From the NCBI GenBank assembly GCA_027382625.1, contig JAJKFJ010020986.1, positions 109,810-173,809 on the forward strand: 64,000 nt of DNA. The letters run 5' to 3'. How positions within the stretch are numbered: the first letter of the stretch is position 1; each line of letters begins with the position of its first letter. A program made the translations under genes and the position numbers. Source of the DNA: Tetmemena sp. SeJ-2015. Taxonomy: Eukaryota; Ciliophora; Spirotrichea; Sporadotrichida; Oxytrichidae. The notes below the pieces were generated by a model. The model did not search any database. It was not told the DNA's origin and worked only from the letters and a program-made list of their open reading frames with translations. This document shows, one piece after another, positions 56,384-64,000 of this stretch.

Positions 56384-56733
56384 AATTTGGTTAGCTTCCA
56401 AAATTGCAAGACAGAATTATTTTTCAAGGAAGCTAGGAAAATTTCAAAAAATTAACTATAGTTGGAAGATTTGAGAATTTTAGAAATTCCTAAAATTTTT
56501 AGAAAGTTTTTTAGACTTAAGAGGAAAAACTTTTTGACAGAAATATAAGAGTTCTAAAATATGAAGTGAAAACTTTTTTTCTGATGATTGAATTTATTTC
56601 TCAATTTTCAATTAATTTGTAGATTTTTTGGTCAATTTTGTAAATTTGGAATCTTGAGTAAATTAATTATTCTCCAGGCGCTATAGAGTACTATATAAAG
56701 ATAATTTTCTTCCTAGATTACAACATTAATTGA
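56384..56733. other. AT-rich spacer
   Basis: No feature identified. Part of the sirtuin 3' end may lie here. Confidence 0.35.
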
Positions 56734-57496
56734 ATGATTATTCACAGACTAACACTATTGACAAGCTTACTGCTTGTCATAAATTTCGTACACCCTCAAG
56801 TGCTACTGCCTTCTCATTTGCGGAAAGAAAGCTATCAGCCTCCAAAGCTTGAAGAATCTGAGTTCAATTTTCATCCCTTCTCAAGGCCTAGTCCTAAAGA
56901 TGTAGGCAGATTCTTCTCTGGCATCCTAGATGGAATTATTCTCAAAGACGATCTCAAGTCTATCAAGCCTTGCATCAGACATAATATTTTAGTAGAATAA
57001 GAAATTTTCTTCATTGAATAAATTTGAATCAGAGATGTTGAAATCCTACAACCAGAGATAGACAGCCTAATGTCAGAGTTGAAATTTGGCAAGAACTTCA
57101 CCGAGAAGGTCTTGGCTCTTGAAAAGCTGATAGTCATTTTCAGTCATCTCGATCAGAGACTTCCTCATTGCACCCAAGCGCAACCCGACGTCCTCAACTT
57201 ACTCAAGTCAATTTATAATGCTTATTTAAAAATTTAACTAGAATTATTAAAGTTCTTCGAGGTGTTCCAACACCCCGAGTCTCTAAAAGAGAGACTGAGA
57301 GATAACTTACCAGTGCACTTCAATGAAATACTGGTCAACGCTCGCCATGCAGCTCTGCTCATGAGGCAAGGCTCCGAGTACTTGTTTGAGGCTGGTTAAG
57401 GATATTGGGGAGTGCCTAGTGCTGGCTCTCGGCTAGATCAGGACACCCCACAACCTAAAGAGAATGAACTTGATTCATACTGACCCTCATCGATGA
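56734..57496 (+). CDS. Secreted-protein-family gene 2, with signal peptide
   Basis: The start at 56734 gives a clear signal peptide: basic HR, then LTLLTSLLLVINFV, then HPQ. It continues HLRKESYQPPKLEES, VGRFFSGILDGIILKDDLKS, IKPCIRDVEILQPEIDSL (after IES removal), FTEKVLALEKLIVIFSHLDQ, RLPHCTQAQPDVLNLLKSIY, VFQHPESLKERLRDNLPVHF and NEILVNARHAALL. One extra G near 57400 must be dropped to read DIGECLVLALGQI, the family's ending, to TGA 57494. It aligns with gene 1 at 53733. It is probably exported. Function unknown. Confidence 0.7.
56980..57033 (+). other. IES, pointer ATCAGA
   Basis: A 54-bp AT-rich insert between ATCAGA at 56974-56979 and 57028-57033, containing an in-frame TGA. Removal gives SIKPCIRDVEILQPEIDS, aligned with EIKQCITNVDTVTSEVET of gene 1. 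No GT at the left edge. Confidence 0.75.
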
Positions 57497-57690
57497 ATAT
57501 TCAAAGTTATAGCTCAAGATGATCATCACTCTTAATTTCTGATTAACTTGGTTAATAAATTATTGGAATCTTGAGTTTTTTTTTAAGCATTAATTTCCTT
57601 CAAAATTTGTTGAATATGTGAAAGAAATTCAAGTAAGGTGATGTTGAAATATAAATAATCAATCTAGCTCATTATAAGCTTATTCTTGCT

Positions 57691-60600
57691 TCATACTTAT
57701 TCTTCTTTGAAAAGTTTAAGGAACTCGCCATCCAGTCTAAGCTTAAGGATGTGAATATTACCGCCGGCAGATGCGAGCACATAAAAGCAAGCATTATCAT
57801 ACAATTCAAATTCTATGTGACCATAGTCCCTATTCATTTCTATAGGACTTTTATAAATAAAAAGTGCATTATAATTTTTAGGTATAACTTTTGAAAAGTG
57901 TCTCTGAATTGTTATCGATGGTGTTTTATATTTTGATCTCCCGACCGAATGGAATAATGATATACTTGCTATTAAGAGTCAATCTGCTTTTAAATAAGAA
58001 AGTCAATTAAGTTTAAAATATATGCTGGTATATACCCTTGCATCATTAATCCTATTATGAATGAAGGTAGTAATATTATGCAGTTTGGCGGTTGCTACCT
58101 TCTTCTGTGTCTCATATTAAAGTTATTACTAATTCATTAAGATAAAGAAACAAAAAAATAAATATTTTTGGGTTCAGTAGAAATAAAAAGTTTTTAAAGT
58201 AGTAAAATAATCATTAACCAAATAAAGCAAGAAGGATGATTATTACCACTGAAGGGCATTTTTTTCTGTTTTATTTATTTCTTGACATATTTAATATGTA
58301 AATGAGATATCATTTAATTTGTACCTTTCAGTTAAAAAATGCAGTTAGCAATTTAGATGTCTCTGAATTTAGGATAATTTCTAAGATCGTCAAATATACA
58401 AATAAAGGACAAAAATAATTATTTAAAAGGGCCTTCTTCTTTTAAATTTGCTTATTAGTTACTCTAATTAAAAATGGCTATACTGGAGACATGGTAGATT
58501 ATTTATTTTACAAGCATAAATAGGGAACAATAAAAAAGAAGACATTAAATAAACTAAAATATTTTTGAGTTCTGGAAATAATTTCCTAGAATCTATTTCT
58601 ATCTTCAAAATATATCAAAGATAGCATAGAGAAACTAATTTTCCCAGAATATTCCATCTGCTTTGCTTTTCATCTTTATTACTTTTATTTAGCATTAATT
58701 AAATCTGAATTTAAGAATTTGACCTTGATCTTATTTCCACATATATAACAAAAATTATTTAACTTTATCAAAAAATAAGAAACTGAGTTAAATGTTCTTG
58801 CTATAATAATTATAGTCATCATAATTATAACTATTTTAACCTATAGATAAAATGTGTTTCTGTAAATTTTATATTGAGAACTATCGACTACTTTGAATAT
58901 CTTTGAGCCCACTTTGTGCTTAATCTGTAGAAGATTGATCACGTTAGATTCTCTAATTCCAAAATTTATTAGCTTGACTTTCTGCACTATGATGTAATCC
59001 TTGTAGCTGATAATTAAATCAGCATTATAAATTTGCTGACAATATCGTAGATGCGATATTAATTTCTTATTTATATTTGGCACAAGAAGGCAAGTTTACG
59101 CAGCAATTCACCAGAATAATTGCTCTAGTACTAGTAAGTGTTATCGTAAAAACTGATAAAGTTCTTCAAAAATATAAATGATTCTATTTTTGTGCAATTA
59201 TTTAATAATACTCTTGTCAACTGCAACAATAATAATAAAAAAAAGTAATTATGAGCTTTTAAAATTATGCTGATAAAAATAATTAATTCAGCAACTAGGT
59301 ATTGAGACTTGAAGCTTGTTATGTCTAAATAGAGATCATTCTAGATGCAATATTGATTCTTAGTTATTATCTAAATTATGATTGGATTTTTATCATAATT
59401 AAGCAGAACTGCCACCATCTAATGCAAATGAGCTAAAATAAACGATTATGAAATGGATAAATTTGAATGCTTGATCATATTTGCTAATGAAATCATTTAA
59501 TAAGGAGTATTTAATGATCAGATAAGTGGCCGATTAGATTTTGACATTTTCAAACTTCTCAAAATTCTTGGAGTATTTAAAATTACAAATTTTTCCTTAC
59601 TTTTTATTTTAAAGAGTAAAGTAGTTTATCATTTTTTAGATCATAAATGTAAATCCAGTAGTTGGACCACGCCAATAAAAAGTCCTCACCAGAAGTGATT
59701 TAAATTTTCTAAATTCTTTCATTTATTAATTATATCTCTCTATTTATTATGTGATGTCGTTATGAATTAATTTAAATCTCTTTATTGCCTTATCCTCATA
59801 GATCTAGTAGCTCGCTTCTACGCTGCAGTACCTGTTTGCAATATCCTCTCCGTTTTATCTCCTCTTTAACTCTTCTAACTCCCAGCTTTTAATTTCTAAT
59901 AAATATCAAAAATATAGCAGTTTATTGAGTTGGGTTTGCTTACTTCGTCTCTAAGATTCAGCTTTTGTTGCGAAACCTTGCCAGAAACCTTATTGATTTT
60001 CAAAAATAGTGAACTCAATCTATCTAGATAGTTCAAATCTTAAATGATAAAATACTGAAATAATTAAAATTTTATTTAAAACTTTTTTTTCTTATTATCT
60101 TCTCTGAAGGGGTAAACAAACCAGTAAAAGTACATTAACTTTTCTTATAAAAGCCATTCTTGCCTATCTTCCAACTTCTGAGTCAAAGGGAATAAGCTTG
60201 GATATTTCAGAAAATTCAAAAGCAAATTTGTACTGTAGGAAGCTATGCTTGTGATGCCTTCTAATTGAATCTTCTATAATTAATTAAAGCCTTATGAAGC
60301 AGTAATTAATATTCGAAAAAAAAATCTTGAACTTAGCAAAGAGGTTATTAGCAATCATGCTGAGAAAGTAGACATTATCACACTAAAGTTTGAAGAATTC
60401 CCATTTGCCCAAGTCAATTTCTTGTAGGTAGTTCTTAAAGATTCCACCTGGAATGAAAAGTTATTACTTGCTAAGTAGAGGGAGGGATATGATCTTATTG
60501 TTTAGCAGTCTCTGCTTGAAATCTGCATCAAATATTCTTTTTTCCACTTCTTAGATAGCGTTTTTGCATTTTTCTCCTTCATTCTCAAGAAAAATGTCCT

Positions 60601-61505
60601 ATAGAACTACGATGTCTGCATTTTAAAACATCTGCTTTAGGCTTTGACTCAGGTCATACAGATCTATTATAAAAGCTGCTTTAAAATTTTTTTATATTCT
60701 TTTATAAACAATCAAATATTTTTTAACTTTATCATCTTGAGCATCCCTGAGAACAGATTAACAAAAATCGACAGTTTCAAGTTCCTCTTTTTCCTCCCAC
60801 TCTTATGACTTAAAATCCTCTGTCAAGCCCTCTTGTTCTTATTCTTTTGTCAATAACTTATCTTGAAGATTACTTTACTTAGTATAAATATTAGGCTTAT
60901 TCTTTAATATCAATGGTTCTAAATCTCTCTTTTTTATCTTCTTTTTGGTCAGAAACCCCTTTCCAGAATAATAGATGAGGATCATTCTTTAAATATGGAT
61001 TTAGTTCTGAAAAACAAATATTTTACGTTTGTATTGATGTCGTTTCGCAGCATGTACTTTAGAAGTTTTAAATATGTTCATCATATTGTTAAGGTGATTC
61101 ACAATTCTCTATAATGTAAGTGTAATAGTTTAGCTACTCAAAATGGTTTTTCATCCTTCGCAAGTCACTGATAGGTAACCATTATTTTTCATAGAATTCC
61201 TCATCTTCAAAGATCTTATACTATCCTCAATTTTTTACTTTCAATATGAAAAGATTATTCTTATTTTTAAATTATTAATTCAAGAAATAATTGCTCCCAA
61301 TTAGCAAGATAGAGGAGGTTGCTGTGGACCGAGCGTTGCTAAACTATTCCTAAGATGCTTCATCTATAGAATTGAGAGCATCATTTCTATTAATTTCTCT
61401 CTTCGTTTTTAGCTCTTCATCCTGTTTTATTAGCTCATCTACCTATTGAATAATTTATTCTACAGACATCGGGAAGTTATTAATTTGATTTGTTTCTTGC
61501 ATCAT
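57691..61505 (-). CDS. Gene C: inverted paralog of genes A and B
   Basis: From the ATG at 61505 the minus strand follows gene B nearly base for base to about 59440 (same FSGKG, IIDLYDLSQSLKQ, SWELEELK and FLLAWS...WIYIYDLK parts). It then continues like gene A: ISYKDYIIVQKVKLINFGI and NLLQIKHKVGSKIFKVVDSS near 58850-59000, and finally CFYVLASAGGNIHILKLRLD, GEFLKLFKEEQV to TGA 57691. So C is the complete relative of B and shows what B's end once was. Single-base differences in homopolymers break the frame in places. IESs and introns are not individually mapped here. Confidence 0.6.
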
Positions 61506-61514
61506 CTTATTCTT

Positions 61515-62765
61515 TTGGGGGGGGGTTTTTTTTTTTTTTTGGGGTTTTTTTTTAAAATTTTTTCCAATTTTAAAGGTTTTTTTTTTCCCCCCCCTTAAAA
61601 ACCCCCAAAAAAAAAATTTTCCCTTTTCAAAAAAAATTTTTTTTTTTTTTTAAAAAAAATTTTTTAAAATTTTTTTTTTTTAAAAAAAATTTTTTAAAAA
61701 AACCTTTCCCAAAAAGGGGGGGGCCCCCTTTTTTTTTTTTTTTTAAAAAAAATTTTAAACCCTTTTTTTTTTTTTTTAAACCTTTTTTTTTTTTTTTTAA
61801 AATTTTTTATTAAAAAAAGGGGAAAAAATTTTTTTTTTTCTTTTTTTTAAAAAAAAAAGAAAAATTTTAAAAAGGGGGGTTTTTTTAAAAAAAAAAAATT
61901 TTTTTTTTTTTCCCCCAAAAAAAAAAATTTTTTTTTAAAAATTTTTGGGGGTTTCCTTTTTAAAAATAAAAAAAAAAAATTTTTTAAAATTTTTTTTTGG
62001 GAAAATAAAAAAATTTTTTTTTTTTTAAAATTTTTTAAATTTTTTTTCCCCAAAAAAATTTTTTTTAAAAAAAATTTTTTTTTTAAAAAATTTTTTTAAA
62101 AAAAAAAAAAAAAAGGGGGGGGGGTTTAAATTTTTTAAATTTAAAATTTTTTTTGGAGAATTTTTTAAAAATTTTTTTTTTTTTTTTTTTCCCCCCTTTT
62201 TTAATTTTTATTTAAAAAAAAATTTTTTTTGGTTTTTTTTTTTTTTTTAAAATTTTTTAAAAATTTTAAAGATTGAGGGAAAATTTTTTTTTAAAAAAAA
62301 AAAAATTTTAAATTTTTTTAAAAAAATTTAAAAAAAAAAAAAAAATTTATTTTTTTAAAAAAAAAATTTTTAAAAAAAATTTTTTAAAAAAAAAATTTTT
62401 TTAAAAAAAAAGGCCCCCCCTTTTTTTTTTTTTTAAAAAATTTAAAAACTTAAAAAAAAATTTTTTTTAAAAAAATTTTGAAAAAAATTTTTTTTTTTCC
62501 CCAAAAAAAACAAAAAAATTTTTTTTTTTAAAATTTTAAATTTTTTTTATTTTTTTGGAAAAAAAAAAAAAAATTTTTTTAAAAAAAAATTTTTTTTTTT
62601 TTTTTTTTAAAAAGTAAAGGGAATCAAAAAAAGGGGGGAAAAACCCAAATAAAAAATTTTTTTTTTTTTTAAAAATTAATTTTTTAAAATTTTTTTTTTT
62701 AAAATTTTTTCCAAAAAAAAAAAAAGGGGGGAAAAAAATTTTTTTAAAAAATTTTTCCCCTTTTT
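61515..62765. other. Low-quality A/T homopolymer block
   Basis: About 1.25 kb made almost only of A and T runs of 4-20 bases, with a few G or C runs. It separates gene C from the A-like fragment D. No biological sequence can be read. It should be treated as an assembly gap of unknown length. Confidence 0.8.
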
Positions 62766-62766
62766 T

Positions 62767-63015
62767 TCATTCTTCATTTTTCAAAAAGTTTTAAAACTCA
62801 TCATCCAGCCTGATCTTTTAGTATTTGGATATTATTGGCTACAGAGGCGCACACATAAAAGCAAGCCTTGTCATGCAAGTCAAACTCCACATGATCGAAC
62901 TTCCTGAAAATCTCCATCTCACTTTATAATTAACAAGTAAGTGTAACTTTTGAAAAGTGTCTCTGACTTATTATCAATTGTGTTTTATATAATGATATTG
63001 TAGCCTTATGGTCGA
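62767..63015 (-). pseudogene. Copy D: 3' end of an A-like gene
   Basis: The minus strand matches gene A from about 36260 to its TGA: EMEIFRKFDHVEFDLHDKAC, FYVCASVANNIQI, then LDDEF with homopolymer errors, ending at 62767. Upstream (toward 63015) the match continues a little and then gives way to distorted sequence and a kinase fragment. D and C lie in the same order as A and B but inverted. Confidence 0.5.
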
Positions 63016-63206
63016 ATCAAAACCCCAAAAAACCCCTAAAATGAAAAAGAAAGGTTTAAAAATAATTGTTTTTATAAATTTAAATTTTTTATTTAAACTT
63101 ATAAACATGGGGAAAATTTTTTCCCAAACAGGGCAATCTAAAATCTTCAGGAAGGGGACCTTGACGTCGTCTCCCAAATTTCTGAATTTTTTAAACTTTA
63201 AGTCTT

Positions 63207-64000
63207 CCCATCTCCCGATAACTGAGAGTGTTAGGGTTTTATAGGTTTCTTTATTATTTTCTTAACTTTTTTTTAAAAGGTTTTGTACTTCCATCTTACA
63301 AATGTTTGTTTTTAATTTTATTTGCATTTATTTTCACTTTCACCCCTAAATAGTATTCCCCTGGGTTTTATATCCCTATTCAAGTATGATTGCAACTAAA
63401 AACAAAATGTTCCCACTGCACTGAAACCGGGTTTAGCCAAAATTATTCCTTGGAAATTCCTTTCACCGACTTTCCCCAATGTTTTCTCTTTTTACAACTC
63501 TTTTAAGTCTTTTACCCGTTTGGGGTACTGGTTTTAAAGTTTATCATGAGTTTTTCTGGCTTGAGATCTCTGAATCCCAACTCATGCAACCCCCATCACT
63601 CCTTTTAAAGAGGTCAGTGAGAATTTGGCCCGTAAAACTAGTACTTGTTGCGCCTCGTTTTCGAGAAAATTTTCCCTTAGTGTGATCTTCCCCTTTAGGA
63701 AGGCAATGGGGGAAAGTAATCATGATCATAAAAAACACCAAACAAGATGAAGAACGTACTTCAAGTTTTTGTCCCTCGCTTCTCTTCAACAATGTCAGTT
63801 TCCCTTCGCGAACTCAAGACCTCTCTCTTCCTTTTTTTTACAAGGTTTTTCGAAAGGGAAAATTTTTTAAGCCAACTCTTTTTGAGGATGTTCTCTTCGC
63901 CTTTTGCATCAGCAAAAGGGGGAATTTAATTTTGAAACCCAAATCCTCCCAAAATTTACAAAAATCTTTCCCCAAGGCATGGAAATCTTTTTCTTTTGAG
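63207..64000 (-). pseudogene. Second copy of the TBE-like kinase gene (runs off the window)
   Basis: The sequence from about 63190 parallels 24390-25200 in the same orientation, for example CTTCAAGTTTTTGTCCCTCG and CGAACTCAAGACCTCTCTCT. Extra or missing bases in almost every homopolymer run destroy the frame. The kinase catalytic loop (VHRDLKPEN in the better copy) falls near 63550. The zinc-finger half would lie beyond the end. The differences look like sequencing error more than mutation. Confidence 0.55.

Noticed and set aside
61847..62053. 68-codon frame of almost only Lys, Phe and Leu
   Set aside because: It comes from alternating A and T runs of poor sequence.

Overview
The window reads as germline (micronuclear) DNA of a spirotrich, hypotrich-like ciliate (Oxytricha/Stylonychia type). 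Four kinds of evidence support this. (1) The long reading frames are open only if TAA and TAG are glutamine and TGA is the stop, for example 28618-29571, 29692-30393 and 17350-18105. (2) Several genes are interrupted by short AT-rich inserts flanked by direct repeats of 3-10 bp. Removing insert plus one repeat restores the frame and a recognisable protein, which is how internal eliminated sequences (IESs) with pointers behave. (3) There are Tc1/mariner-type transposase genes and a C2H2-finger/protein-kinase gene like those of the TBE transposons of hypotrich germlines. (4) No telomeres or nanochromosome ends were seen. The species assignment is inference. No rRNA, tRNA or CRISPR was recognised.

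Layout. 0-13 kb: AT-rich DNA with two fold-back elements (57-657, 2870-3720) and dispersed, partly broken members of an F-box-like/leucine-rich-repeat family on the minus strand (660-1418, 5950-8387, 11880-12960, again at 20880-22266). A fragment of a zinc-finger gene and an unrecognised coding stretch lie at 9.1-10.7 kb. 13.7-19.1 kb: a transposon-like block with a decayed DDE transposase, an unrecognised gene and a 251-codon ORF followed by helicase-like motifs. 24.3-31.7 kb: TBE-like zinc-finger/kinase gene, a low-quality sequence block, then a GC-richer element with three plus-strand ORFs and a convergent transposase.

32.9-42.1 kb and 53.7-63.0 kb hold genes that look destined for the somatic nucleus: a large multi-exon paralog pair (A at 32948, B at 37197), a four-helix membrane protein and its truncated copy, two members of a secreted-protein family, and a zinc-finger-UBP/sirtuin gene. 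Copies C and D of the A/B family lie inverted at 57.7-63.0 kb, so the A/B region and the 57.7-63 kb region form a large inverted duplication. Between them, 43.6-53.6 kb is a base-composition-balanced region in which I recognise no gene with confidence.

Quality warning. Several blocks (about 19.19-19.37, 23.2-23.76, 25.77-27.98, 31.18-31.57, 61.5-62.77 and 63.0-64.0 kb) have abnormal homopolymer runs and look like poor consensus. Single-base homopolymer frameshifts also occur inside otherwise good genes, so many 'pseudogene' calls may be assembly error.
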